A stretch of 58,989 bases of DNA, taken from positions 1 to 58,989 of the forward strand of contig NZ_CP139143.1 in assembly GCF_034059295.1 (NCBI RefSeq), written 5' to 3'. The notes beneath the pieces are model-generated. The model was not told where the DNA came from. It saw nothing but the letters and a program-made list of their open reading frames with translations, and did not search any database. The stretch comes from Pseudomonas sp. HR96. Its GTDB lineage: Bacteria; Pseudomonadota; Gammaproteobacteria; Pseudomonadales; Pseudomonadaceae. The position numbers were made by a program, and so were the translations under genes. Below are positions 49,672 to 58,989 of this stretch, in pieces (within the stretch, counting starts at the first letter, position 1; each line of letters starts with the position of its first letter).

Positions 49672-51122
49672 TGGCCAGTCTCCTGCTTGGAGAGCTGTTC
49701 AACGATAAGCCCAGCGTCGCTTTGGGAAATTCCAATGGCGACGTGATCACCCACCTTGAGCCCTTTAGCCACGTCCGGCCTCGCCAGTGGGAAGGTCATG
49801 GTCATGCCGGGCATGCCAAGACTTTGGAACGGGCCATGGGCCAGTGTGACGGTCTCGCTGTCCAGGTCAATGATCTGACCCGTACTTGTGTGCCATTGCG
49901 CTCCCTCTGAGGGGCCCTCACGCGCGAGCAGGCCTTGGAGGCTCGCTTCCGAATCAAGCAGAAATTGCCCTGAACTGACTACCTCATCTCCTTCGGCCAG
50001 GCCCTTGACGATTTCTGCTTGTCCCCCAGATTCTTTGCCCAGTTCGACCACCTGCGGTCGATATCGCCCCTCGGGTAACGCAACCATGACGAAGGACCGC
50101 TTACCGCTGCGGATTACGGCTTCGCTCGGGGCTAGGAGTACAGAGGGCTGCTCTTCACCCTGCAGGCGAACCTGAGCGTACATGCCTGGACGAAGCTTCC
50201 CGTTTGCATTGGGTAGTTCAGCGCGCACCGTGACCGTCCGCGTTGCGCTGTCAGCGGAGGGCAACATGGCAATGATCTTTCCCTGTATAGCTTGGCCAGG
50301 CCAGGCGACGAAAAAGGCAGAAATGGGGTTGCCCACCGCCACACTGGATGTCAGAGCCTCAGGTACGGAGATGTCCAGCCATACCCTCGAAAGCCCATTG
50401 ATCCGAGCCAGGTCCTGGCCTTTGGAGATAGCCATTCCGGCCTTGGCGTCGAGGGTCAGCAGCTCACCGGCGATGGGCATCACGATAGTTTGTACGGCAG
50501 CCGCTCGGCCGGTGCGGTCTACAGCTGCAATGGTGGATCCGGGCATTCCCAGCAAGCGAAGGCGTTCTTTCGCAGCGGCAGTGAGCTGAGAGTCTCCGGT
50601 CTGTTTTACAGCCAGGTATTCAAGCTGCGCAGCGGACCACTGAGGGATGAGCAGGTCTACAAGCGGTGTGCCGGCGGCTAATACGTCGCCCGGAGCCCGG
50701 CCGTAGACCTTATCAACGTAGGCGTCGGCACGGGCCTGGACCGTGGCCAGCTCCCGCTGGCTGTATCCCAAAGTGCCGGCGGCATCAATGCTTGATGGCA
50801 ATGCCCCGCGTTGCACCCGCACGGTTCGAACACCCAGGCTTTGCACTGTTCCTGCCGCCAGTCCCAAGGATGTTGACGCTTGCTCATCGGCGTATTTTGG
50901 AACCAGGGCCATGTCCATGAACGGCGATCGACCGGGCTTATCAAAATGCTGGTCTGGCTTCATGGGGTCATACCAATACAGCGCGTTGCGCGCTTGGGTC
51001 GTGGTAGTGCCAGGTTCGACAGCTGTCGATTCGCTTGCCGTGCCGAGCCAAAAGCCAAGCAGAGCCCCCACGCCTACCAGGCAGGCGGCGGACAACGTAC
51101 CCATCACGTATGAGCCCTTCAT
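49668..51122 (-). CDS. cusB: CusB periplasmic adaptor with fused CusF-like domain
   Basis: 484 residues. An N-terminal signal/anchor is followed by a heavy-metal-binding domain ([29 protein letters not shown]), then the adaptor core with lipoyl-like and beta-barrel parts ([45 protein letters not shown]). Residues 395-475 form an extra CusF-like domain, [32 protein letters not shown], with the His and two Met copper ligands. Such SilB-type fusions are known. It links CusA to CusC and hands over metal. Confidence 0.92.
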   Translation of the reverse strand: MKGSYVMGTLSAACLVGVGALLGFWLGTASESTAVEPGTTTTQARNALYWYDPMKPDQHFDKPGRSPFMDMALVPKYADEQASTSLGLAAGTVQSLGVRTVRVQRGALPSSIDAAGTLGYSQRELATVQARADAYVDKVYGRAPGDVLAAGTPLVDLLIPQWSAAQLEYLAVKQTGDSQLTAAAKERLRLLGMPGSTIAAVDRTGRAAAVQTIVMPIAGELLTLDAKAGMAISKGQDLARINGLSRVWLDISVPEALTSSVAVGNPISAFFVAWPGQAIQGKIIAMLPSADSATRTVTVRAELPNANGKLRPGMYAQVRLQGEEQPSVLLAPSEAVIRSGKRSFVMVALPEGRYRPQVVELGKESGGQAEIVKGLAEGDEVVSSGQFLLDSEASLQGLLAREGPSEGAQWHTSTGQIIDLDSETVTLAHGPFQSLGMPGMTMTFPLARPDVAKGLKVGDHVAIGISQSDAGLIVEQLSKQETGQ

Positions 51123-52381
51123 TGCGCGCCCTCCGCGTAGGCAAAGAAGAGTTTGGCGGTCAGAACCGACAGCTCTTCCTCCAACCCGACCTTGCGCAAA
51201 GTCGCTTCAATCAGCTGCCGGCGCGCAGAAACGACCGTGCCGATGTCAGCGCTGCCAGCCTTGTAAGCCACCATTTCCAAGGAGAACCTACGCTGGGCCA
51301 GCGGTATAGCGCTCTCGGTGCTTCGCCTGAGTACCGCACGTAAGCGATCCTGTTCAGCCAGCCCCGATTCCAACTCCATCTGGTGACTGCGTAACATCAC
51401 TTCCTGTTCTTGCTCCATGCGCGAGAGGTTCTTTTCCCTTGATGTGATTCGCGGCCCTTGCCTGGCCCCGGTGAACAGTGGAAGGTCGAACGTCACCTGT
51501 AGGCTGACCATATCGCCGAATCGCTTGTCGCGGTTGCCATAACCAAGCTCCACGCCCCAGTCGGGCTTTTTCTCGGCGACTGCTTCGCCCAGCTCGGCCT
51601 TGGCCTCACCGACCCGAGCGGCGGCGGCCTGGATATCGGGATGATGGGCCAGACCATGCTGGCTATGAGTAGCTGACCACTCCAATACAGGCGCCGACCC
51701 AGCCAAGGGCTGGTCACCTTGCGCACCCAGGAACTGGCGCAATTGTGCCCTGGCGCCGGCTACACCACTGATCAGCTGATCGCGCCTGTCTTCAAGGTCC
51801 AACGTCTCTTGTTCGAGCGCCACGGCGTCAGCAGGCTTTGCTGTTCCCCCGGCAATCAGCGCAGGTACCGTGGAGCGTTGTAGGTTGAGCTGTTTCAACA
51901 GGTCATCAAAAGCGGAAAAGCGTTGCTGAGCATAAAAGAGCCTCAGCCAACTGGCGGCAACGTCCTGCTTGACCTTGATCAGAGCCTGGCGCTGCTCGGC
52001 TTGCGCAAGCTCAGCGAAGGCTTCAGCCGAATGGCGCCGTGCACGGCGCTTGTCGCTGTTAGGAACTTCTTGCATAACCCCGATCCGACGCATCGTCATT
52101 GAGTCGTCGTCCAATGAGTAGCGCTGCTGCCCTTCTACGGGCAAGTTATCGATGCCCAGAAAGAGCTTGGGATTAGGTAGCGCATCAGCGGGGCGAATGG
52201 CGGCATTTGCCGACGCGACCTGAGCGGCCCTGGCTAGATTTTCAGGGGCCATTGTCTCTGCCAGCTTCAGCGCATAATCGAAAGTAAGGGCGTCAGCCAG
52301 GGCCGGCTGGGCCGCAGTTACAAGTAGCAAGAGTGCAAGCGCGCTAGATATGCCAGCGGCAAAAGCGGGACGAACAGGCAT
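51119..52381 (-). CDS. cusC: CusC-like outer-membrane efflux channel (TolC family)
   Basis: 420 residues. A signal peptide (LLLLVTAAQPALA-DA), then long helical hairpins and beta segments: NPKLFLGIDNLPVEGQQRYSLDDDSMTMRRIGVMQEVPNSDKRRARR, and the second repeat FGDMVSLQVTFDLPLFTGARQGPRI. No lipobox cysteine, unlike E. coli CusC. Its stop overlaps cusB (ATGA). Outer-membrane exit for CusBA. Confidence 0.9.
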   Translation of the reverse strand: MPVRPAFAAGISSALALLLLVTAAQPALADALTFDYALKLAETMAPENLARAAQVASANAAIRPADALPNPKLFLGIDNLPVEGQQRYSLDDDSMTMRRIGVMQEVPNSDKRRARRHSAEAFAELAQAEQRQALIKVKQDVAASWLRLFYAQQRFSAFDDLLKQLNLQRSTVPALIAGGTAKPADAVALEQETLDLEDRRDQLISGVAGARAQLRQFLGAQGDQPLAGSAPVLEWSATHSQHGLAHHPDIQAAAARVGEAKAELGEAVAEKKPDWGVELGYGNRDKRFGDMVSLQVTFDLPLFTGARQGPRITSREKNLSRMEQEQEVMLRSHQMELESGLAEQDRLRAVLRRSTESAIPLAQRRFSLEMVAYKAGSADIGTVVSARRQLIEATLRKVGLEEELSVLTAKLFFAYAEGAQ

Positions 52382-52459
52382 GACCTGCCTCCATGCGAAA
52401 CCAATGTATACGCAGACCCGGCGGTATTGCGCCGTTGGTAATGCGCTCGGACAAAGGAA

Positions 52460-52789
52460 TTACACGAAGCGTGGTGGACGCCAAGGCGTAGCGAAGGCCT
52501 CTTGAGGCGCTGGCCTAGCTACGCAGGCGTGAACTGGCAGGGGGCCCGGCTTTGGGATTTGTAGGATGAACAGGCTGATCAGAGAGCTGGTTTTGCAATC
52601 CTGTCCCCATTTGCATGGCGCTGTCTGGCTATCCTTGACCTTTTTCTCCATATCCGCACACGGTGTCTGAGCGCGCTTTTGGACTACTTGCATTGGACAT
52701 GGCTCCGCTGGCAGCGGCCCGCCACCCTGGCCATAAGCGGGGAGAAGAAGACTTAGAATAAGCGCAAGTACAAAAACCACGCGAGCCAT
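52460..52789 (-). CDS. Small periplasmic protein upstream of cusCBA
   Basis: 109 residues from the ATG at 52789 (another in-frame ATG lies at 52816). A signal peptide (MARVVFVLALILSLLLPAYGQ) leads to a mature region with Cys and Pro: AEPCPMQVVQKRAQTPCADMEKK and CKWGQDCKTSS. Proteins like this precede cus/czc RND operons in Pseudomonas. Copper binding through the cysteines is plausible. First gene of the cus operon; CopR box 3 lies upstream. Confidence 0.65.
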   Translation of the reverse strand: MARVVFVLALILSLLLPAYGQGGGPLPAEPCPMQVVQKRAQTPCADMEKKVKDSQTAPCKWGQDCKTSSLISLFILQIPKPGPLPVHACVARPAPQEAFATPWRPPRFV

Positions 52790-52878
52790 AGGATTCCATG
52801 AAGCGGGCCAAACCATTGGCTGTCACCGAGGCTGATTATAGAGCGAAACGCTTGCTGGGCCAGCTATAGCGCGCCTTG

Positions 52879-52894
52879 CTTACAGCATTGTAAT
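52879..52894. promoter_or_regulatory. CopR box 3, between the cus operon and DUF411 gene 2
   Basis: CTTACAGCATTGTAAT. It lies 100 bases before the plus-strand DUF411 gene and 90 bases upstream of the minus-strand cus operon, so it may activate both. Confidence 0.72.
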
Positions 52895-52994
52895 GGGGTC
52901 TAGGCAGCTTCGAAGATATCCTTGAAGGATTCCATTCCAGGTGACTATTCCAGCAGCCCCTTGCCAAAGGGCCTGGCTTCAATCAGGAGCAACG

Positions 52995-53441
52995 ATGAAA
53001 AGAAAGACGATCATGACCTTGGCGGCCCTGCTTATCGCGAGTACCGCTCAGGCGGCGGAGACGCTTGAGGTCGATGTCCACCGTGATGCCAATTGCGGGT
53101 GCTGCAAAGGCTGGATCAAGCACCTGGAGGCTGAGCGCTTCACCGTAAATGACCAGGTGGAGCAAGACATGACTGCTGTGAAGGGGCAGCTTGGTGTGCC
53201 GCAGGGACTGCGCTCGTGCCATACCGCTGTCATCAACGGGCGCTTCGTGGAAGGGCATGTGCCGGCAGAACAGCTCAAAGCGCTGAACACGCGTACAGAC
53301 CTAGTGGGGATTGCGGTCCCAGGCATGCCGCCGGGTTCTCCGGGCATGGAGCAGGGCACTGCCCGGCACGCTTACAAGGTCATCGGGGTAACTATTGCCG
53401 GACAGCAGGAAACGGTCGCAGCGTACGATGCCAGGCCTTGA
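52995..53441 (+). CDS. DUF411 periplasmic metal-binding protein (copy 2)
   Basis: 148 residues from the ATG at 52995. The signal peptide ends near AQA-AE. Core motifs are as in copy 1: VHRDANCGCCKGWIKHLEAERFTVNDQVEQDM, RSCHTAVINGRFVEGHVPAEQL, PGMPPGSPGMEQG. The gene stands alone between the divergent cus operon and the convergent cop operon, with CopR box 3 upstream. Likely a periplasmic copper-binding protein. Confidence 0.87.
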   Translation: MKRKTIMTLAALLIASTAQAAETLEVDVHRDANCGCCKGWIKHLEAERFTVNDQVEQDMTAVKGQLGVPQGLRSCHTAVINGRFVEGHVPAEQLKALNTRTDLVGIAVPGMPPGSPGMEQGTARHAYKVIGVTIAGQQETVAAYDARP

Positions 53442-53528
53442 AGGGTTCCATACAAGCCACTCCGCAAGAGGAGTCGCCTGGCTCTTCTTAGCATCTGAGC
53501 CAGGCTAATGCACAGCCAGTAGCGCAAA

Positions 53529-54464
53529 CTATTGCATCGCCATCTCCACCTCCGGGCTGAGCGTACCCAGCCAGGCGATCAGCCCAAGAACAACCACCGC
53601 TGCAGCAAGCTCTGTGGCCATACTCCAACGCAAGGCCTTGGCGGCCCCGGTGTAGTCCCCGTGCCCAATGGAATGCTCAAGGTGAGGGCTGAGCCGAAAG
53701 CGGTTCAACGAGGCCAAACCAATCATTGCCGTAAACAGCACCAGTTTAGCCATCAGCAACCACCCGTACGTGGTATCAGCCAGGCTGTCCAACTGGGGGC
53801 CAACGATGAACAGGTAGTTGACTATCCCTGTGACCAGGATGGTCGCGACGATGACACCACCTGCTGATTCAAAGCCGGTTAGCGTCCGCGCCAGGATCTT
53901 CACAGAACCGTGGTTATCTACCTTTTTAGCTCGCAGCAGTAAGGCAAAGGCCACCAGAGCACCTACCCAGCCGCCTGCGGCAAACAAATGCACGATGTCG
54001 GTCGCAAAATGCCAGAAACGGCGACTTCCTTCATCCATAGCACCGTGGCCCGTCCAGGCCAGTGTGGCCAAGGCAACCCCGCTGAGTGCTGTGACCACCC
54101 AAAGACTGCCTGTCGGGCTGCGGCTGGTTAGCAGACCAGCGACCGCTATCATGGCAAGGGCCGCCATGCGTACGTTCCAGGAAAAACCCACCTCGGTTTC
54201 TGCCAGCATCATTTTGAGATGAGGGAAAAGCTCCTCCCACTCAGTAGCACCACTCATGGCCTTAGTCATCTGCAACAGCGCGGCAAGGGACAGCAACGCT
54301 CCCAGCACGGCTGTCCCGGTGAGTAATAGCTTGAAGTTCAGCACCGCGCCTGACTGGCGCTCCGTTCCCCTCAAGCTGTACAGGCCGAAAAGGGCCAAGC
54401 CAAACAACACCATCAGGTCGGTATAAAGCGCAAAACGAAGCGCGATGCTGAGTGGATCGGCCAT
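53529..54464 (-). CDS. copD: CopD inner-membrane copper protein
   Basis: 311 residues from the ATG at 54464. Eight hydrophobic segments. Conserved His residues occur in [37 protein letters not shown], and the C-terminal region has [21 protein letters not shown]. Matches CopD/YcnJ, thought to take copper across the inner membrane with CopC. Last gene of copABCD, 2 bases after copC. Confidence 0.93.
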   Translation of the reverse strand: MADPLSIALRFALYTDLMVLFGLALFGLYSLRGTERQSGAVLNFKLLLTGTAVLGALLSLAALLQMTKAMSGATEWEELFPHLKMMLAETEVGFSWNVRMAALAMIAVAGLLTSRSPTGSLWVVTALSGVALATLAWTGHGAMDEGSRRFWHFATDIVHLFAAGGWVGALVAFALLLRAKKVDNHGSVKILARTLTGFESAGGVIVATILVTGIVNYLFIVGPQLDSLADTTYGWLLMAKLVLFTAMIGLASLNRFRLSPHLEHSIGHGDYTGAAKALRWSMATELAAAVVVLGLIAWLGTLSPEVEMAMQ

Positions 54465-54466
54465 GC

Positions 54467-54850
54467 TTATTTCACCTTGAAGGTGACGTTGCCTGTAATG
54501 GGATGGGTATCGGACGAGACCGCGCGCCATTCCACCTTATAGCTGCCCGTCGTGAGCGGCGACGCTGGGGTAATGACCATCGTCTTAGGATCGCTGCCAG
54601 CGGCCACGCTTGCTTTTACCGACATAGGGGAATTAGGCATGCCAGGCATGTCCGTCATGATCAGCTTGGCACCGGAAAACTGGGTGACCAAGTTTTCCGA
54701 GAAATGAAGCTCGACCTTCTCCGGCGCAGCACCATCAGCCCCTTGCGCAGGCGTGGAAGACACAAGCTTCGGATGGGCTTGAGCCAGGGCGCTTGCCAGC
54801 ATGCCGGCAGCAAGAAGGGTGGCGATACCTGTGGACTTCAAGAGAGACAT
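54467..54850 (-). CDS. copC: CopC periplasmic copper-binding protein
   Basis: 127 residues. Cleavage after AQA leaves the mature N-terminal His of [13 protein letters not shown], a Cu(II) ligand in CopC. The Met-rich loop [14 protein letters not shown] fits the Cu(I) site, and the C-terminal [16 protein letters not shown] has the conserved DTH. Cupredoxin-like fold. Confidence 0.95.
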   Translation of the reverse strand: MSLLKSTGIATLLAAGMLASALAQAHPKLVSSTPAQGADGAAPEKVELHFSENLVTQFSGAKLIMTDMPGMPNSPMSVKASVAAGSDPKTMVITPASPLTTGSYKVEWRAVSSDTHPITGNVTFKVK

Positions 54851-54910
54851 AAAACGCTCCTCACAGCGGATGGCTGTTCGATTGGGGTAATTACTGGGTG
54901 AATGTAGCGG

Positions 54911-55837
54911 TTAGAACCACAGGCGCACGCCGAGAACCAGGCGGGCTTCACTACGATCCTCACCCTCGTCGCGGGCATAATCGGCCGTGTTCCCATATGA
55001 CCGGTTCCAGGTCACACCAATGTAGGGGGCAAACTCGCGGCGGATTTCGTAGCGCAGTCGTACGCCGACTTCACTCTCGGCCAGACCCGCACCGGTACCC
55101 CTCTGTGGGTCATTCTTGCCGTAGAAATTGACCTCGGCAGTAGGCTGCAGGATGAGTCGATTGGTCAGAAGGATGTCGTAGTCACCTTCAAGGCGCATGG
55201 CTGTTTGGCCGCCTTCGCCAATAAAGACCGTAGCCTCGGCTTCGAAGTTGTACAGCGCCAGGCCTTGAAGACCAAAAGCGGCCCAGGTCTGCGGATCTCC
55301 TGGCTTGAAATCCTGGCGAACGCCTGTCACAACATCCCACCAGGGGCCAACAGCATGGCCCCAGAGGGCCTGAACTTCCGCTTCTTCGGTTTTGCCATTG
55401 AGCCGCTCACCTTCCGAGCGCACCCACAGTCTGTCGATGTCGCCACCAGCCCAACCGGTGAAATCCCAGTTCAGCGCGCTGCCGCCGTCAGCGTCCTGCC
55501 ATTCAAGCTGATCGAACAGGAGCATGTAGTTGATCGACTCATCATGCACCGTGTGGCCCGCGTCCGATTTATAGACGGCGGCGCGGTCCGCTGCGTTAAT
55601 CGCGGGGATGGGCGTACGGCTCTGAGTCGGAGCAGGCTTTTGGGGGGACGAGGCCATGCTCGTCATGGAGTCATCCATACCCTGCATCTGGCTGTGGTCC
55701 ATACCCTGCATCTGGCTATGATCCATCCCCTGCATGGTGTCTTCCGCTGCCGCATAGGCAAATGGGGCCAGCATCAGGCTCGTTGTGATCGCCAGACGCT
55801 TCCCATTGCGGGCTAGTAATGTGTCCATACCTGTCAT
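54911..55837 (-). CDS. copB: CopB outer-membrane copper-resistance protein
   Basis: 308 residues; the ATG at 55837 overlaps the copA stop (ATGA). A signal peptide is followed by a Met/His repeat (MQGMDHSQ in several copies, about 35-55), a Cu(I)-binding pattern. The C-terminal CopB domain is a beta-barrel with [39 protein letters not shown], ending in Phe (VLGVRLWF) as outer-membrane proteins do. Confidence 0.95.
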   Translation of the reverse strand: MTGMDTLLARNGKRLAITTSLMLAPFAYAAAEDTMQGMDHSQMQGMDHSQMQGMDDSMTSMASSPQKPAPTQSRTPIPAINAADRAAVYKSDAGHTVHDESINYMLLFDQLEWQDADGGSALNWDFTGWAGGDIDRLWVRSEGERLNGKTEEAEVQALWGHAVGPWWDVVTGVRQDFKPGDPQTWAAFGLQGLALYNFEAEATVFIGEGGQTAMRLEGDYDILLTNRLILQPTAEVNFYGKNDPQRGTGAGLAESEVGVRLRYEIRREFAPYIGVTWNRSYGNTADYARDEGEDRSEARLVLGVRLWF

Positions 55838-57711
55838 TCCTCTACCCGGACTTCACGGAACATGCCCATCTCCATGTGGAACAGGAGATGGCAGTGATAG
55901 GCCCAACGGCCAAGCGCATCCGCGGTGACTCGATAACTGCGTTTGGAGCCAGGAGGCATGTCAATCGTGTGCTTGCGCACCATGAAGTTGCCGTTCTCGT
56001 CCTCGAGGTCGCTCCACATCCCGTGCAGGTGAATGGGGTGGGTCATCATGGTGTCGTTTACCAGTACCACGCGCACTCGCTCGCCATATTTCAATCGCAG
56101 GGGCTCAGCATCAGCGAACTTGACCCCATTGAATGACCAGGCGAATTTTTCCATATGGCCTGTCAGGTGCAGCTCGATTGTTCGCCCGGGCTCTCGGCCG
56201 TCCGGGTCTTCAAAGGTGCTTCGCAAATCAGAATACGTAAGCACCCGACGACCGTTATTGCGCAGGCCTAATCCGGGATCATCCAATTTAGGCGTAGGAC
56301 TCATGGCCTGCATGTCAACCAACGGGTTGTCCTTCTCGGTAGCCGGGTGGGCTTGCATCGGCATGTCACCCATGCCTGACATCCCCGCCATGCCGGCCAT
56401 GTCTCCCATGGACCCGTGGTCCATGCCTGACATTTTGCTATGGTCCATGCCCTGCGTCTGCCCGCCGTCCATGCCCTGCATGGGTGCGCCAGACATACTG
56501 TCCATGCCCTTGTCCCCTGCGCCCATTGCGCCGTGGTCCATTCCCTCCATGCCTTGCATGCTGCCCATGTCGCCCATCGAACCGTGATCCATACCGCCCA
56601 TACCCATGTCCGCCATGGTCACCAGTGGTCGAGGATCAAGGGGCGGTACGGGCGCTAAGAGGCCTTCACGAACCGCCAGGGTGCCGCGCGCGAAACCAGT
56701 ACGGTCCATCGACTGAGCAAACAAGGTGTACGCCTGCTCGGTAGGCTCAACAATGACGTCATAGGTCTCGGCCACCGCGATGCGCAGCTCGTCAACGGTG
56801 ACAGGCTTCACGTACTGTCCATCCGAGGCGACCACCGTCATTTTCAGGCCAGGGATACGCATGTCGAAATACGTCATGGAGGAACCATTGATAAAGCGAA
56901 GCCGAATCTTTTCACCTGGACGGAAAACGCCCGTCCAGTTCGTGTTCGGCGCGTGGCCATTCAGGAGATAGGTGTAGGTAGCCCCGCTCACATCGGCCAG
57001 GTCAGTGGGGTTCATCTTCATTTCAGCCCACATTTTTCGGTCAGCCATGGTCGCTGACCAGCCTTGCTTGTGGACGTCCTCGATAAAATCGCCAACCGTG
57101 CGCTTGTTGTAGTTGTAGTAATCCGATTGTTTTTTCAGCTTTCGCATCAACGAAGCGGGGTCTTCGTCAGTCCAATCGGTCAGCATCACTACATAGTCGC
57201 GGTCATACGCAAAAGGCTCGGGATCCTTGGCTTCAATCACTAATGGCCCATAAACGCCAGCCTGCTCTTGGAAACCGGAATGGCTGTGGTACCAGTAAGT
57301 GCCATTCTGCTTGACGTGGATTTTATAAACGTACATCCCGTCCGGCTCGATGCCGGCGAAGCTTAGTCCTGGTACACCATCCATATTGGGGGGCAAAATA
57401 ATACCGTGCCAATGGATCGATGTGTGATCGCGCAGCTTGTTGCGCACCCTAAGGGTTACAGTATCGCCTTCTTTCCAGCGCAATAGGGGCCCCGGAAGCC
57501 CACCGTTAATAACCATTGCCGTACGCGGTTTGCCGGTGATGTTTACAGGCATCTCACCGATTGAAAGATCAAAATCAGTGCCGGTAAGCGTGTTCAGTTG
57601 ACTAGGCCCTGAAAGCGCCCACGACGGGTTTCGCCAGAGACCCAGGCCACCTAGAACCCCCATGGCCGTCAGGCCCTTGACGAAAGTGCGTCGCGACGTT
57701 TTCGATTGCAT
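55834..57711 (-). CDS. copA: CopA periplasmic multicopper oxidase
   Basis: 625 residues from the ATG at 57711. A twin-arginine signal ([20 protein letters not shown]). Type 1-3 copper ligands are all present: [22 protein letters not shown] and [13 protein letters not shown]. Between domains lies a Met/His/Gly-rich segment of about 90 residues ([19 protein letters not shown] and so on). Oxidises Cu(I) to Cu(II) and binds copper in the periplasm. First gene of copABCD, with CopR box 4 about 100 bases upstream. Confidence 0.96.
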   Translation of the reverse strand: MQSKTSRRTFVKGLTAMGVLGGLGLWRNPSWALSGPSQLNTLTGTDFDLSIGEMPVNITGKPRTAMVINGGLPGPLLRWKEGDTVTLRVRNKLRDHTSIHWHGIILPPNMDGVPGLSFAGIEPDGMYVYKIHVKQNGTYWYHSHSGFQEQAGVYGPLVIEAKDPEPFAYDRDYVVMLTDWTDEDPASLMRKLKKQSDYYNYNKRTVGDFIEDVHKQGWSATMADRKMWAEMKMNPTDLADVSGATYTYLLNGHAPNTNWTGVFRPGEKIRLRFINGSSMTYFDMRIPGLKMTVVASDGQYVKPVTVDELRIAVAETYDVIVEPTEQAYTLFAQSMDRTGFARGTLAVREGLLAPVPPLDPRPLVTMADMGMGGMDHGSMGDMGSMQGMEGMDHGAMGAGDKGMDSMSGAPMQGMDGGQTQGMDHSKMSGMDHGSMGDMAGMAGMSGMGDMPMQAHPATEKDNPLVDMQAMSPTPKLDDPGLGLRNNGRRVLTYSDLRSTFEDPDGREPGRTIELHLTGHMEKFAWSFNGVKFADAEPLRLKYGERVRVVLVNDTMMTHPIHLHGMWSDLEDENGNFMVRKHTIDMPPGSKRSYRVTADALGRWAYHCHLLFHMEMGMFREVRVEE

Positions 57712-57811
57712 ATTTCTGCCTGATAGTTGGAAAAATCTACTGCGGTTGCGCTTGAAAACAATACTTGAACGAATTCGTCTCAAAGAGTGGCACAGCCTAA
57801 CCAACACGGCG

Positions 57812-57827
57812 ATTACATTTCTGTAAG
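57812..57827 (-). promoter_or_regulatory. CopR box 4, upstream of copABCD
   Basis: ATTACATTTCTGTAAG, the reverse complement of CTTACAGAAATGTAAT, and so oriented towards copA. It matches box 5 exactly. It lies 101 bases before the copA ATG. Confidence 0.78.
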
Positions 57828-57840
57828 CTTGCCAAGGAGG

Positions 57841-58044
57841 TTAGCAGTGCTTTGGCTTCGCTTCTGGACCTTCTTGCGCCACTTCAGTTGCCTCCTGCGA
57901 AGCGGCTTTTGCGTTGTAGGCTGACATAGCCGTTTCACGGGCTTCGGCCATGCGAGCAGACAAACGGTCACCCCCACCTTCGGCAAGTGCCAAGGAAGAT
58001 GCGCCCAGCGCGAGGGTAACGAGAAGAATTTTGGCAGCGTTCAT
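57841..58044 (-). CDS. Small exported protein, PtrA-like (copper-induced)
   Basis: 67 residues. The signal peptide (LLVTLALGASSLALA) is followed by EGGGDRLSARMAEARETAMSAYNAK, similar to the N-terminal domain of Pseudomonas PtrA and its relatives, and an acidic end with KHC. PtrA is a copper-inducible protein under CopR in P. aeruginosa. The gene lies upstream of copA in the same direction, separated by CopR box 4. The match is based on the EGGGDR start and size. Confidence 0.62.
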   Translation of the reverse strand: MNAAKILLVTLALGASSLALAEGGGDRLSARMAEARETAMSAYNAKAASQEATEVAQEGPEAKPKHC

Positions 58045-58244
58045 AAGTAAATCCTCAGTTTTAGGTACCCGGTAAAGGGTTGGCCCATTCAGGTGGAGCG
58101 CGTTTGGCGCTGAGGTAAATACTAAGGGCCTGTACCTTTCAGGTAGCTGAGGGGAAGATTACAGTTTGGACAGCTACTCTCGGCGCGCTTGGCAGACTGA
58201 AATGGATAGTCGCCTTCAACGGCTGCGCTTTTGTTCCCGTAAAC

Positions 58245-58260
58245 CTTACAGAAATGTAAT
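58245..58260. promoter_or_regulatory. CopR box 5, upstream of the DUF305 gene
   Basis: CTTACAGAAATGTAAT, identical to box 4. It lies 115 bases before the DUF305 start and 200 bases upstream of the PtrA-like gene on the other strand. A possible -10, TACCCT, lies 32 bases downstream. Confidence 0.75.
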
Positions 58261-58375
58261 CGTGGTAAACCCTACCAGTGTCGTTTTCTGAGCTACCCTT
58301 CGGAAGACACAGGATTTTTTTTACTGTTGAAGCCGGTAAAAACATCAATAAAATAACGTTCCCAAGAGGTCTACT

Positions 58376-58771
58376 ATGCTTAATGAATATCTAAGGGGTG
58401 TCACTATTACAAGCATTCTTTTATTAGGTTCCGTCTCTTTGTCGTACGCTGACAACAATGATTCACATGCTGCGTTCAGTGAAAGAAACGGTACTAATAG
58501 CACGGCCCCATCTACGATGGGTGGAGATGCGTCCACCGCATACATGCAGGCGATGGAGAAGATGAACAAAGGGATGATGAGTGGTATGGCGTCTGACCCA
58601 TCGAAAAGCTGGGCTCAGATGATGGTCGAGCATCATCAAGGCGCCATCGACATGTCCAAGATTGTGCTTAAAAACACTCAAGACCCTGCTATTAAACAGA
58701 TGGCTGAAAAAAATATACAAGAGCAAAGTAAAAGTATTGCGGAACTAAAATCTTGGCTAAGCAAAAACTGA
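58376..58771 (+). CDS. DUF305 periplasmic protein (CopM-like)
   Basis: 131 residues. A signal peptide (VTITSILLLGSVSLSYA) is followed by a Ser/Asn/Thr-rich linker. The DUF305 helical domain contains AYMQAMEKMNKGMMSGM and WAQMMVEHHQGAIDMSKIVLKNTQDPAIKQMAEKNIQEQSKSI. The Met-rich helices and HHQGAI motif match CopM-like copper-binding proteins. The gene is AT-richer than the cop genes, suggesting a separate origin. Preceded by CopR box 5. Confidence 0.85.
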   Translation: MLNEYLRGVTITSILLLGSVSLSYADNNDSHAAFSERNGTNSTAPSTMGGDASTAYMQAMEKMNKGMMSGMASDPSKSWAQMMVEHHQGAIDMSKIVLKNTQDPAIKQMAEKNIQEQSKSIAELKSWLSKN

Positions 58772-58910
58772 TGCGACAGGTTTGTGTCTATCCAACCCCA
58801 ACTGCACAATGACTGCACATGTAGCTGGTGCCACCGTCAACTTTAGTAAAATAAATGCACGTGTAGAGTTCCCATGAAATGAGCAGCAAGCTCCTAACCA
58901 CCTTCGCAGC

Positions 58911-58939
58911 AAAAAACCGCCCCGTTAAGGCGGTTTTTT
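58911..58939. terminator. Strong bidirectional terminator
   Basis: AAAAAACCGCC and GGCGGTTTTTT around the loop CCGTTAA. It ends the DUF305 unit or a gene entering from beyond the window. I see no gene between 58772 and the window end. Confidence 0.8.
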
Positions 58940-58989
58940 GCCCTGCTGCGCTGTAAGGAGGCTGACACGGTCATGCTGCGGGTAGGCAA

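Noticed and set aside
56033..56744. Several plus-strand open frames opposite the Met-rich part of copA
   Set aside because: They arise from the repetitive ATG/GGC codon pattern read in reverse and overlap a certain gene.
1..58989. Insertion sequences, transposases, integron attC sites
   Set aside because: I looked for DDE or serine recombinase motifs and terminal inverted repeats and saw none; only the two tyrosine recombinases are present.

Overview
This window reads as a plasmid (or plasmid-derived segment) of a Pseudomonas of the putida/fluorescens/syringae type. The reasons are a Pseudomonas-style rulAB mutagenesis operon with an SOS box, a DUF1654 gene, a PtrA-like protein, Pseudomonas-type copRS/copABCD and cus genes, an IncFII/IncI-like RepA, a ParA plus ribbon-helix-helix partition pair, and an I-type (IncI/Dot-Icm-like) conjugation gene block. 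No rRNA, tRNA, CRISPR array or intact insertion sequence was seen.

Layout. 1-2000: a decayed copA fragment, then a tyrosine recombinase on the minus strand. 2000-4450: plasmid housekeeping, with a KorA/TrfB-like repressor and its palindromic operator, a promoter carrying the same half-site, a DUF932 protein and small unknowns. 4450-7150: a probable oriT region, a NikA-like accessory protein and a MOBP relaxase. 7850-22100: a repressor diverging from a NusG-like antiterminator (TraB-like), a strong terminator, then the I-type transfer genes in R64 order: traH(dotD)-traI(dotC)-traJ(dotB)-traK(icmT)-primase-traL-traM(dotI)-traN(dotH)-traO(dotG)-traP-traQ. TraQ is cut short and every later transfer gene (DotO, DotA, DotM and DotL equivalents) is missing from the window.

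22250-28200: replication and stability. A 14-bp perfect stem with a TTGGCG loop and a leader ORF overlapping repA suggest IncI/IncB/IncL-type antisense and translational-coupling control. Then come a probable ori region, LexA box, frameshifted DUF1654 gene, rulA-rulB, an SRAP protein and a ParF/ParG-like partition locus with three arrays of phased 8-bp repeats. 28200-31900: small unknown or broken genes. 31997-34611: a compact three-gene minus-strand operon, HEPN protein - tyrosine recombinase - HEPN protein. It is the best candidate in the window for an undescribed system.

34947-58989: a large metal-resistance island. Ni/Co: dmeR-dmeF. Arsenic: arsR-arsB-arsC-arsH plus an ArsN-like acetyltransferase. 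Copper/silver: Csp-like storage protein, copRS, copZ, CueA ATPase, cueR, cusCBA (CusB with a fused CusF-like domain), copABCD, two DUF411 proteins, a PtrA-like protein and a DUF305 protein. Five copies of the motif CTTACAnnnnTGTAAT lie upstream of the copper genes and very likely form a CopR regulon. Paired CueR-type promoters sit between copZ and cueA. One CopR-like box is followed by a possible small RNA rather than by a gene in that direction. Copper would thus be sensed in the cytoplasm by CueR and in the periplasm by CopRS, exported by CueA and CusCBA, oxidised by CopA and bound in the periplasm by CopC, CusF-like and Met/His-rich proteins.
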